From assembly GCA_015499995.1 (NCBI GenBank), contig JADNRV010000096.1, positions 62,001 through 126,000 on the forward strand: DNA of 64,000 nucleotides, read 5' to 3'. Each line of letters begins with the position of its first letter. The first letter of the stretch is position 1. Below are positions 44,525 to 55,806 of this stretch, piece after piece. Below the pieces are notes generated by a model, which was not told the DNA's origin, did no database searches, and worked only from the letters and a program-made list of their open reading frames with translations. Both the position numbers and the translations under genes were made by a program. Source of the stretch: Flammula alnicola. Taxonomy: Eukaryota; Basidiomycota; Agaricomycetes; Agaricales; Strophariaceae.

Positions 44525-47500
44525 TTAAAATGCTATTTCATGTGAATGATGGTCCGCAAATTTACTAACATAATAAGCTAAATAGTAATCTAAAGAATTA
44601 GCGAAAGTGATATGGCGAGGAACAAAATCCTCTCCGTAAACAGGAATGAGATGAGCACCGCGGACGATGCTGTCAACGTGAATGACGCCCATGCTTTGTG
44701 TTCCATCTTCTTCCCAGTCACGCTCAACCATCCACATCCCCGTCTCGTTGCAAGGTTCATCGCCTACAAGCAAAAACCACTGGACGAGGGCACATGAATA
44801 AAGAACGCAATTGAACTTGAAAGAAAAGAAAAGAACGGCACGAGCCGCATGAAGGCCAAGCATGCCTTTGAGATTGGGATCATTCGTCGCAAAGAGGCAG
44901 TCGTGACATGGTCCTTCGCCTTGCCAGGAGGGTGTGGCTCGTATCCGTTCACGATGCATCCCTCCAATACCAGCCGGATCACTGGGTGCAAAGAATTCAG
45001 CCACAGCAGAATGGAAGACTTTAATGTGCCCGTTAAATATAGGAAGGAGGTTTGGCAGTTGTTCTGAACCAGGGGTGGGAGCGTTGGGATGAAGTTGGTC
45101 AAAAAAGAAGGTTTGGATGAGATGTAGAAGAGTGGGAAGGCCAAGATGCTGTGATAGTTCATGAACCTGGTTGGGATAGCCACGGGCTACCGCGGATAGA
45201 TTATCAGTGAGAAATCAAATGCTAAAAATAAGGAGCGTACCTGGGGTGCGAGCAAGGAATACCTCCGCCATTACTCGCAGTCCAGCAACCGTGTCATCCT
45301 CATCCTCATTCTCGTCGTCATTGTCTACAGCCTCCAACACAACACCAAGTGCTGGAAGTGGCCCCGATAACATGCCGCGGGCAATGAAGTCGACTCTTGA
45401 GGCAGCGAGTTTGTCGAGACGCTGATTGGTAAGGAGCATCTGTCCGAGCGCCTTGTAATGACTTGAGCGCCGCCATGGCTCTTTGACAGCCTTGATGTGT
45501 TTAGATTCCGTGATCGAGGAGCGAAGACCATTTGGAGATCCAAAGAGTTGGATAACAGCCTTGTAGTGGACAAGTGAGTGCTGGCGCGGCAGCGACAAGC
45601 CCTCTGGACGAACCCCTTCCTTCTCGAAGATCCGGCGATGCTCATGAAATCGAGCTAGAGCTTCATCGATTTCACGAAGGGTGGCTTGGGTATGAACAGA
45701 TCGGCGAATGAGATAACAGAAGTCTAGGAAGGCGGTGAGAGCTTGTACCATTTGTGGTGGAACATGCCCAGCAATGGCTGGCAGGTAAACCTACATACAA
45801 AAAAGCTCAGTTAGCTATCACATGGTCATCCGAGACAGGATGAAACGTACCTTCATGAGCACTTTTGAATCATCCCCCATCCATTGCTTGAAGCCACGCC
45901 CTTCTGGAAAACGACGAAGGCCAGGAAATGAAGGAACAGCTGGATGCTAAAAGAAATATTAACAAGTTTCAATTCTGTTAAGTAAATTAACATACCGATG
46001 ATCAATATCAGCCATTATCGCCGCTGCGCCTGACTTCCCATGCACAAGGATGAGGTATTCGCCAACCCATGTAACGAGATGGTCCTTGAATGTGCCCTTA
46101 ATGATTTGATGAAGGAGGTCCGATGTGAGGAGCTCGTGTATGTCGGCCCGTGGAAACTCAGCAGTGAATGGCTAGCAGTAAACGTGAGTTGATAGCGACT
46201 CTAACTAGGTTTCTCAAATACATACCGTAACATCACCGACATAGCCATAATCGGACCAGATTGTCTTCAGGCTTAGTAGATCAATCAAGGTGTCTCAATG
46301 AGCATTGGATCGCAGTCCTGCCTTTCCGTCAAGATCTTGAGGGAAAGCAGTACAGCTGTACTTATTGTGGAATTGTAAATTACAAAGTCATTGTGAACAG
46401 TCATCGAGTAAGACATACCGTGGACACCAGTCTTGGACAACACATGCAAGAAGAACCTGCTCTGGGTAATCTGCTATGTACGGCCCGATGGAATATATTG
46501 CACAGTGGTAGTGACCATCAGGGCAAAGGACAACCTCGGGCTTTGACATTCCTGGCTTGAGTGGCTCGAGGATAGCGGCGAGAGATGAGTGGAAAAGTTG
46601 GCGACGAAATTTTCGAAAGTGGTCGTCATCAGCATATTCTCGATCCGCTATCATGGAGAGAAGAATTAACAACATTGATTCAATGACAAGAAGACCAAAA
46701 CATACTTTTGGGTATAGCAAGAAAACCAATGATTGTTACAGCATTTTTGTGAGTGCGGCGAACACTGTTGTAAACATTTCCAAGAGAGGCATAAAGAGGG
46801 TAGTACTCTGTTTGCCCCATTGCGACAGACACTGTTGTTTTATCACTCCCAAGGATGACAGGAACAAGCATTGCTCCATGCGTGTCTGGGTCCTCGGCTA
46901 TAGTATCCTAAACGGACAGATGTCAGTGTCAACGACCTGACAGGATGAGAAAAGAACTCACGGCTTGTTTCCATGCCCAATTAGCTGACATGAGGTCCTG
47001 CCAACGCCTCTCGCCATTCCCATCTCTCTCTTGGAAAGGTGCATAATGAATTCTGCCATCGAAATCGGGATTTGCAAGCTGCTGGTGGAGTACGATACGA
47101 GGATCGCGATGCCAAACTTCATATTCAGCGAGCATCCAGGGAGGTATTTCTTCGCCCCCTTCTGGTTGAGGACCAGAATATGTCACCGAGAAGGAACTCC
47201 ATGGAGCATCACCCACAACCGTCGAATCGATTGTGTGGTAAAGATCTTTGTGATCCGCAAAGGGAGGATCCTCGGACTTCGCGGCCCAGATGTCTAGGAG
47301 TTCATCAATCTGGGATCCTGGCATCTGATTTTTGGTGAAGAGAAAGTTTGCGAGTTCAAAATCGGCGCGGTCTTTGTAGGGCAAGTAATCAGTTGTGTTG
47401 GTAGGAGGTTTGACTGGAGGAGTATCTGGCAGCAGGTCGACACCGTCCTTGTTACACGGTGTTCCTATACCCTCTGTGTTACCATAAATTCTAAGCGCTT

Positions 47501-47814
47501 TGAAAATAATTCAATGTACCGTCTAAGATTGGGTGTTTGTCAATCTTCACTTCGGCGTTTCGGGCCTGTTCGCCATGTTCCGGGCCTTCTTCATAGAAAT
47601 TGTTGAAATTGGATGCTTCTACATCGAAGTCATCAATTGGCGGTGGGAGCTCAGGAGAACCCGGCGGGGGAACAGGTGCATCTGGAGCGAATTTTCGGTG
47701 TTGAACATGGATGTGCTGGGTGAGACCTGATCGATTGTGAAACCCCCGGTTGGAAACTGCTCCAGTGGACAACTTCGTCACGCAAATAAAACGAAAGTGG
47801 CGATGCGGTGCCAT
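44525..47814 (-). pseudogene. Plavaka transposase B, one nonsense codon
   Basis: The exon order is as in copy A, start ATG 47814. It runs finger (NRSGLTQHIHVQH), NQMPGSQIDELLDIW, DAPWSSFSVTYSG, VPVILGSDKTTVSVAMGQTE, ADREYADDDHFRKFRRQL, IADYPEQVLLACVVQDWCP, DIHELLTSDLLHQIIKGTF, FPGLRRFPEGRGFKQWMGDD, LPRQHSLVHYKAV, SSITESKHIKAVK, then the C-terminal domain with MWMVERDWEEDGTQS. All presumed catalytic acids are present and the 'YYPLYASLG' frame that is broken in A is intact here. A TGA at 46295-46297 (AGA in copy A) truncates it in the middle, after LRSNAH. Identity to A is high at the protein level, but introns have diverged. Confidence 0.8.
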
Positions 47815-48016
47815 ATTAACCACCGTGAAGATATGGATTCGAGGGACTTGGAATAAAGTATTGCGAAGTGAGCTTTGTCATCGTGGGAACATAAACATGT
47901 TTATCGTTGAGAACTGTACAGCAGCGGACTCCCAAAAAAAAAACAGAGTAAATGATATGCAACTGAAATCGAGGTGAAGTCCGAAGTCTGAAAGGCATAA
48001 ATATAGTCCTTGCCAT
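47815..48016. promoter_or_regulatory. Shared divergent promoter region of Plavaka B
   Basis: About 200 bp lie between the transposase ATG (minus) and the partner ATG (plus). A TATA-like 'cataaatatagtcc' (about 47995) precedes the partner start. The same interval is deleted in copy A. Confidence 0.45.
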
Positions 48017-48564
48017 ATGGCAATGTCGAAACTTCGTATCAAAAGGAAGGGTACCTCAGGGCCTATCACAGTGAGTCTTGACGTTAACTTCTTCGCAAAA
48101 AGCTCTGATGGCGACATGTTAATTTTCAGGTGGCAGCTGGTGTCCTCTCAGGCTCGGCTATCAGTGCACAAGTGAAGAAAAAAATGCCCAAGGGTTGGGT
48201 TGAGGTCGACAATGTGATTAAAATCAATTACCCACCAATGCCATTGCCAAACTAAATATTTTCTTGTAGGACTTCGATGAATCCAACATCGACCCTCAGC
48301 TATGCAATCTAGCGTATGAAGATCTTCCTCGGACCCGACCTGGAAATGCACAGAAGCAGCCTGGGATGGTTGACGTCAGTCCAACTAGAGCCAGAAGAAG
48401 TACCGCCGACGTTGCCAAAGATAAGTCGGATCGCGCTGAACAGTCTAGAAAGGACCATGAAATGCTCCAGCAGAAGCGAAAGGCTGTTGCCGAGCTGGAA
48501 GATGCAATGGTTGTCAATGAAGAGGCAAGACAGGCCAGCGCTGTGAAACCAGTGCGCGGGCCGG

Positions 48565-50309
48565 TGAAGAGACCGCGAGCGGCTAGCTGTGAACGGACTA
48601 CTATTCTCCTTACCTGAGCTATTTTTAGCACTTAGTAAAGCTTATACCGTAGTCTAAATGTTACAAGTCCGGACATTACAATGACAAGGCTACTAAGGAC
48701 TAGAGGAAACTATGCAAGATAATGAGGAACGCGCGGTCAATTAAAGACATTATCATTAGTAACTATTGAGATAATAGTCAATACATCTAATGAAGTGTAC
48801 GGAAATAGGCGCCTTTCAGTAATATCTTAACCATCCGGCCTATACAGAACGAGGCGCGGATCTCTAGATTAAAAAACGGACATCTAGGCACACTACAGGA
48901 CAGGTCGCGTGACATTGCCGAAGGCACCGAGGACAGTGGAGCAGCGGGGTAAAGCAGACGCCCATAGACGCGCCTGTAGCAACGCCGATCAAAGCTCGGA
49001 TCAAAGGGATACCAAATTGGGAACACATACCATATCGGGTAATAACTGGGTACAGGAAGATTTCCGGGGTGCATAACTCGACACAGCGAGATCCCAGATG
49101 CACGCCGAGAGTACCAGAGTATCGGGTACGGAGGACGAAGGGTTACAACCCTAATCACGAGGATTATCACGGACAGAACGGGTGAGGATTGCCCGAGCGT
49201 CTCCGACGAGATGTAAGCGCGTCTATGCTCCGGTCAGTCGATAGCCAATGACAAGACAAGATACCAATGAAAATGAAAGGTCACGAGCCTGTATACCACG
49301 CGGTCGAGGAGGAGTAAGTCTTAGGCGCTTAAGTTAGCTGAGCCGACGATGATCTGAGCTCCTGATCCAACCAAAAAGGCATGATTGAGCGGACGCGCAC
49401 AGAAACTGTACTCCACAAGGCCGCCGCTCGCGCACAAATGCCCATGAAACCTCTATATTCTCGTCATTGCATCTATGTAATAATATATCGTCTCAGTAGT
49501 ATATAAGCAGCCCTGTAACACCGTAGAATACAAGCAATTTACCACCCACGAGATACAAGCGCTTAAGAGTTATATCTTAAGTGTTTCGCCTCTAAGTACT
49601 AGGTAGCTTCAAAAGCGAGAGTCCCATAATATAAAAGAAACCAAGTAACGATATAAACGAACTGTTAAGAGAGAGAACAAGTGTCTAAGTGCGCTTCCAA
49701 GTCAAAGAAAGAGAGTTATAAGCCAAGGAACCTGTCTAAGTGACTTGTTCAAAAACCTACCCTTTGTCAAAGGACATCTGGGGACCTGGACTGTAGTGTC
49801 GGTAGACGAAGCATCTACACACCTCTGGCCATTGTTTAGGAACTGTAGTGTCGGCAGATAAGGAGTCTGCGCGCCTCTTTCCACTAGTAGAGTTTTGAGA
49901 CAAGTAAAGACAAGTAAAGGGCATAGAGCCATCTTCTCAATTGGAGAACAAGTTAGAACGAGATCAGCTAGCAGTTTGTGCATAGTACGAAATCACACAA
50001 GTCTATTGGACTTAAAACGACCTATTGACTATTAACGCGTCTAAGGCCTTGCCCCAGCCGTTACTTAGTTAGAAACCTTCTTTTATCGCAACCCTTCATC
50101 AGGTATTGATACTATAAAACTATTATCCTCCCCTTGGACGAACTAAGTCAACTAAACATTGATTTGGGTGTTTGAAGTGTAGACTAGTAGTATTAAAAGT
50201 GAAGCAGATTAGATTTGATAGTGATCCTTTAATAGACATTACAGAGTCTATTAAACACGACTACTTGATTATCTAGTAGTTCACACACACCCCGCACTAA
50301 GCATCTTTA
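48565..50309 (+). mobile_element. Solo LTR, 1.75 kb, same family as 11948-13716
   Basis: It begins TGAAGAGACCGCGAGC, ends at GCACTAAGCATCTTTA, and is flanked by CCGG on both sides (48561-48564 and 50310-50313). The repeat can be read as CCGGT if the first LTR base is counted. It interrupts the partner gene of Plavaka B exactly at the duplicated bases. No internal retrotransposon sequence remains. Confidence 0.85.
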
Positions 50310-50499
50310 CCGGTTACTGCCAAAGTTCCTCGCCCAGTTGCTCAAGACGGCGATGCAGAGGGTAAGAGCACTTAAAATACTTGTGTATCTTGCTCACTGG
50401 CTCTAGGGTCAGAAGTTGATGTAGAGGCTGATGAAGCGATTGAAATCAATGACGATATTAAAGAGGTTTGTGACGATGTTTTATCCTAAGCGTTAGTCA

Positions 50500-51435
50500 C
50501 TTACTGTTCGTCGTGGTGTGGTCGCATCGGTCGTCGTGGCGGTCGTTTCGGTCTTCGTGTCGTGGTTGCGACCGCGACGTCGCCGTCGCGTGCCCGTCAT
50601 GGCGGTCGCATGGCGGTTGTGGTGGTGGGCGGTCACCTGCGGTGTCCACGGGAGCCGTCCGGCTTGCTTGGGACCTGCGGTGGTGACGAGGAGCCACGAG
50701 GGCTCGTCGGCGTGCGTTCCGGGGCTCATCGTGGCTGCCGTGGGGTCGTGGTGTCGTCGCGCTGTCGGTTGTCGGTGCCCGTGAAGAAGGGGGAGGTGGC
50801 AGGCCCGCTGGCGTCGGTGTGGTTGACGTGGCACCGTCGCCTCCGTCACCGCGCTGTCGTTGTCGTTCTCACCACCCACCGGACGTCAGAACGACACGGG
50901 AGCATGATGTGTGCTCCCGCTGTCGTTGCCGTCGGGTGCCCATCATGGCGGACGCGTGACGGGTGTGGTTGTGGTGGTCGGTCGCGTAGCACGTTGCCGT
51001 GGGCATTGTTTCGGTGCCCGGTGCGCACATCGCATCTGTGGGGGTGGTTAGCCGTCGTTGCGGGGCGTCGTTTACGACGCACCTTATGGGCCTCCCACTT
51101 CCTGGGTCCCCCCTTTCGTATCCAACACCCCCGCGGCGTGTTTTCCCTCACACGCCGTGTCGTCGCGCCGTCCTGCTGGCTGGGTTCTGTGTAGCCGCGC
51201 TGTCGTCGTCGTTGCATGGTACGCCGGTGGTGACCGCCGTCGCCGCCGTTGTCGTTATCGTGGTCGTGGCCATGGCCGTTATGGTCGTGGTTGTGGTTGT
51301 GGTCGCGGTTGTGCGGTGGCCGGTGGTCCTCGCGAAGAGGGATGGTGGTGGGAGGGAAGAAACGTGGTGACGTGGCAACGTTGCAGCCGCGTCACGACTT
51401 CGGTAAGCGGTTGCCGGTTTGCCGACGTGTGTGGG
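50500..51435. repeat. GC-rich, gtcgtggt-rich block
   Basis: About 0.9 kb is markedly richer in G+C than its surroundings. It contains many 'gtcgtggt', 'ccgtcgtcg' and 'ggtggtgg' motifs and overlapping low-complexity frames in five of six phases. It lies inside the partner gene of Plavaka B and is absent from copy A. Its class is unknown. Confidence 0.6.
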
Positions 51436-51481
51436 TCTAAATATAACTAAATTTTGTGATCTAGAAATGCCTGCTTGGGTG

Positions 51482-51558
51482 CAGGTGGCTAGAGCGTGAC
51501 AATAGTGATATTGTCGGACTCTTCGGTTCAAATCCCCACTATGGCATTTTGTTTTTTT
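51482..51558 (+). repeat. tRNA-like sequence followed by an oligo-T run
   Basis: The order is: an A-box-like stretch (GGTGGCTAGAGCG), a perfect hairpin GACAATA-GTGA-TATTGTC, a B-box (GGTTCAAATCC, about 51526), and then TTTTGTTTTTTTTTT. This is what a Pol III-transcribed SINE tail or tRNA relic looks like. The T stem does not pair properly, so it is not called a tRNA gene. Confidence 0.4.
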
Positions 51559-51587
51559 TTGACATTATTATTAATATAATAAAGGCA

Positions 51588-51792
51588 AGTCCACAAAAAT
51601 CCACGGCATTGTCCACGGACAGTCCATGGAGTCCGCACCTAAAATGGACACTGTGTGGACTTTGCGTGGACTTTGTGTGGACTGAAAATTGCAATTTGGC
51701 AGGCGTTTTCACCAAAATCAAATCTGAAAAAAAATTGCAAAAAGTCCGCGGATTGTCCACGGAGTCCATGGAGTCCGTGGAGTCCACGTGGA
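51588..51792. mobile_element. Short MITE with GTCCACGGA motifs
   Basis: The two ends are rich in the same motif in opposite orientation: GTCCACAAAAATCCACGG near 51590 and TCCACGGAGTCCATGGAG near 51755. The AT-rich middle separates them. About 200 bp, with no coding capacity. No target duplication was identified. Confidence 0.5.
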
Positions 51793-53835
51793 ACAGGTGG
51801 GGCAGTGTAAAGACCTCCCATGGCAAGCATGAGGATAGCGAGGACTATGATGGTGTGGCAAGTTCTCCTCTCAAATCGCGTTGAGTCGTGAAACCTAAGA
51901 AGAAGCGAGGAGATCAACGTGTGTTGATCGAACAAAGTTGGCTCACTGAGAGCAAGGTGGGAGACTTGTTTGCATCAGCGGCTTCAGATACAAGCAAGCG
52001 TAAACTTGTCAACCAAGATGCCCAACTTCAACATCAGTTCGTTTAACTCTCTCACATCTCTCCTCATATTCATATCAATCGCTATCTGCAGACCAGCTAC
52101 CAAGAAGCCCAAACCCGCTCTACCTTCTGGCCTTCTCCCTGATGCCTCCATTAGCTGCGTGGACCTTATGACTAAGTTTGCAAAGTCAACCAAGGCTCCC
52201 ACCGCGAAGAATTCTGCTGCTGCTGATGATCCTAATTTTTCTTCGCAGTATGGTGGATTATTGGACAGTGAGTTGGCAGAATCGTCTCCACCTTTTGTCA
52301 TGGAAAAGGCAGCAAAAAAAAAAGTCAGTCATCTACCTTCTCTTGAACACACACTGACGTTTTTTCAGAGCATTGCCCAGATTAATCATAGTGCCCCGAC
52401 TATCAAGATCGAGGCCATGGAAATTCCAGTCAGAGGGCGCCCTCGAGCCATACGGAGAAAAGAGGTATACAACCAAACCCACCTTCCTGTTGGCGCCCTC
52501 ACAGCCTGGAAGACTCACCTCATACCTGCTTGGCGAGACCTCGCCAGCACTCGAGTTAACACATGGCACACAAACCTACCCAAGTTATGTGACGAGTTGA
52601 AAGAGATATGGGATATTGTATATCCCTCTCGAACTCAAGAAATTATTGAGCTCGATGGCCCAATCTTTGTCGTGGTGTGTGTCTTCTCTTTAATGCTGTG
52701 ATCTAATTACAATGAGTTTTCTCTAGGCCATCCAATGTTGGTACGAGTGGCGTGGCAACATCGGCCGCGCAGTTCTTCTTTTCGTCAATGAGTATATGCA
52801 AGAATATTCTGATGACATTGATGCCTGCGCTGCCCATGCAACCTTTATGAAGGGTGATGCTGTTAAGGTTCCGTTCGCTTGGAAAAAGCACCCATTATCT
52901 GCCGAAGAACCACAAGTGAGTCGCTCATGCAAGTTCATATTGAATGATAACATTGCAAATCATTAGGTGTTCAAAGGGCTTTTCTTGTCGGATTTCGTGT
53001 TAGAGGGATTGGCGGCGCATTTCAACATGACTTCAACTGTCTGTCCAGAGTTGCAGGTGGATAGTGAGCCATGTGGCACATTAGCGGTTGCGATGGTTGC
53101 GGTAAGTCTTATTCCAGATTTTCTTTTGCATGATCTCATTTTGTTACAGGCTGAACGTGCGTTCACGTTCTGGGTCACAGGCAACTCTACCGCCAATGAT
53201 GAGAAACATAAAGAAGAGGCCAAATTCTCAGAGGACAACTGGGGGCCGAGCACCCTGAGCTACATTACATCGGTCAGCAATGTGACACCGCGACAATGGG
53301 TGAAGATCAAGGAAGCCGCAAGCGAGCGTATGACAGCGTCGAAATCTTCGGTCTCGCTTCAGAAGACTCACACTACCACCGCCTCTCCCCTCGATGCACG
53401 TGGATCTCTGTTTGAGGAGGACAGTGAGCCTGAACAGTGAAACATTCAGATGCTCACTGCAGGGGTCATTACATCTTAGATAGACACCTGTATTGTTCAA
53501 TTCAGTCTTTTGCACTATTCTCCCGCTGTGAGCCGTGAAATCAGGTGTGATTACTAGTGAATAGGACCCTCTCTTTCATTAGGGACAGTCAAAGTTTGCG
53601 ATTCTGAAACGATTACAAATGTGATTCTGTTGTGATTTTTTGGGCCAGAATCGTACGAGAATCGCTGTCAACTTTGACTGCCCCGATTATACTTGTTGCT
53701 GAAACACTGATTATGCATTTGATTCTGAGCTGTACCACTCATACAGTAAGGTCAATGTCTATGTACCATGTACTATATGTCTAGCTCTTAATATATATCC
53801 TTTCTCCCTACTCAATTGCTCTTGACAGAGAAAAT

Positions 53836-55778
53836 ATGCCAAGTGGTCAACGTCGTCCAGCAAGGGCCAAACACTTAATTCGGCACTATATCACGGCCAA
53901 AAAAGACTTTGAGAAGCACCAGCGCCACCGAAAAGCAGCACTGTGTCGCAGTTTTCATCATGCAAACCGAGTTGTTGGGCGTGTACCGTCCTCTGGGTCT
54001 CTGAGCTCACTGTCAGACTCAGAACTTATGGCAACCAGCTCAGAGTCTGACCCTGGCATCGAGAACTGGGCGGACCATGACTTACTACTTGGACCTGGAT
54101 GGCGGACTCGGAACCCCCAACACGACAACATCTTCGACGAAGACAACCAACTTCCAGACCTACGCTCATTGCATAGCAGTGACTTCTCCTCTTCTGGATG
54201 GGAAAGTGGCTCCGATGAGGACTTCAACAGTGATCTGCTCGACCCAGATGCTGACGACGAGTTTTCCGACCACAGCAGTACTGAAAATGAGGATAAGGGA
54301 GAGCCATTCATGATGGACAAGTGGGCAAGGCTTAGGAAGTGGGTCCTTGGACAGTTGATGGATATGTACGCTCACAGGTGTGTCAGTGTCAGCATATCTT
54401 GCTTGTAAAAATCTTCTCAGTGCTAAATAATGAACCATAGATACGAAATGCCTCGTGATATGTTACCGAGAGGTCCTTCATACCTCCACCATGTCCTTGT
54501 TGCATTAAAAAATCAACGGAGTGACCATTTCCGCCACCAATTTCGCATAAACCCTTCAATATTTGATGCCATAGTTGCTGCTATTAAGCTGGACCCCATT
54601 TTTGCGAACTCTTCCAATAATGCGCAGATGCCAGTAGAAGAGCAACTCGCTATCACACTTTATCGCTTTGGGCGGGATGGAAATGGGGCAGGTCTGCAGG
54701 AGGTAGCAAACTGGGGAGGTGTCGGAAAGGGTACTGTCACTCTTGCCACACGAAGAGTCATGACGGCTGTTCTCCGCCCTGAATTTATGGAGAACGCAGT
54801 CCATTACCCATCCGAAGATGCAAAGGAAGAGGCCAAACGATGGGTTCATAAGCACTCATGCCATGCATGGCGGAATGGGTGGTGCTTTGTTGATGGAACC
54901 CTTATTCCGTTAGCTATTCGGCCACCATGGTTCGGTGAGAGTTATTGGGACAGAAAAGATCGGTATTCCTTAAATGCCCAGGTATTCATTTTTTGTGATT
55001 GCGTGGTCACTTTCTTACTTTAAATTTAGATTGTTTCATTACCCAACCTACAGATCATCGACTTTAGCTATGGTCACACAGGCAGTACCCACGACGCCTC
55101 TGCCTGGCTTTCGACTCGCCTCGCCCAGGAACACAGCACTCTTTTAGCTGACGATGAATGGGTTTGGGCTGACTCTGCCTATCTGGTATCTAAATTGTAC
55201 TGTTCTTTCAATTCAAATGTACTTATCATCATGAATAGATCAATAGTTGGGTCGTTGCTCCATACAAAGCACCCGAGCGAAACCTCGAGGACAATGAAGT
55301 CTTCAACAAACATGTTTCAATGCTTCGAATCCGATCTGAGCATGCCATTGGATACCTGAAGGGACGACTTCAGTCTCTTAAGGGCCTCCGACTCCTTATT
55401 GACAGCCCTGATACCCATGTCATTGCCACGTATTGGGTTGCTGCCTGTATTGGTATTCATAGCTTTGCTCTCAAGCACGAGATAGAGGAACGGCGTCATG
55501 AAGACCCTGACTATGATGAGTTTGAGCCTTATCATGATCCATTTATCGATGAAGGGCTAACAGATTCTGATGAAGAGACAAGAAGGCGAAATGTTGAGCC
55601 TACACGGTCTACAACGCGAGTTCCTGCACGTCTACGACATGGCAGAGCTCATCGTGAACAGCTAAAGAGAAGGTTGTTCCGAACCAAAGAAAGGAATGCT
55701 CAAAATCGAGCACGTTCTCATCGACTTAGTTTTGAGGCTGAATTCTCAATGAGCTCAGGCGACTCAGACTCAGAGTAA
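53836..55778 (+). CDS. PIF/Harbinger DDE transposase (HARBI1-like)
   Basis: Four exons (53836-54377, 54441-54981, 55054-55185, 55239-55778) give one uninterrupted frame of 584 aa with GT..AG introns of 53-72 bp. The N-terminal 180 residues are acidic and Ser-rich. A helix-turn-helix-like part follows (MPVEEQLAITLYRFGRDGNG, VANWGGVGKGTVTLATRRVM). Then comes the DDE_Tnp_4 core with FVDGTLIPL (first D), YGHTGSTHDASAWL (second D), WADSAYLI (third D-type position) and RSEHAIGYLKGRLQSLKGLR (E). The C terminus is basic. All catalytic acids are present and no stop or frameshift was found, so it could be active together with the second protein. It is expected to cut and paste the element in the nucleus. 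Confidence 0.9.
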
Positions 55779-55806
55779 ATAAATATGCATATTTGTAGCG
55801 TTTAAT

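Larger units (their letters stand above)
48017..53440 (+). pseudogene. Plavaka partner gene B (DUF6532-like), split by insertions
   Basis: ATG 48017 or 48023 (MSKLRIKRKGTSGPIT) starts a gene of at least ten exons. They include SAISAQVKKKMPKGWVEVDN, DFDESNIDPQLCNLAYEDLP and a coiled-coil KDHEMLQQKRKAVAELEDAM up to VKPVRGPV. There the 1.75-kb LTR intervenes. Coding resumes with TAKVPRPVAQDGDAEG at 50315, DVEADEAIEINDD to about 50465, and after the GC-rich block and MITE with KPKKKRGDQRVLIEQSWLTE. The C-terminal half carries GRPRAIRRKEVYNQTHLPVG, AIQCWYEWRGNIGRAVLLFV, GLFLSDFVLEGLAAHFNMTS, AERAFTFWVTGN and a tail ending EEDSEPEQ. The pattern of its second half resembles DUF6532 from memory. It is divergent from the transposase, sharing about 200 bp of promoter. 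Confidence 0.7.

Noticed and set aside
50493..51531. Arg/His/Thr-rich frames up to 210 codons
   Set aside because: GC-rich low-complexity sequence leaves nearly every phase open; no motif supports a protein.
51482..51541. tRNA gene
   Set aside because: B box and a hairpin exist, but the T stem and acceptor stem do not fold as a cloverleaf.
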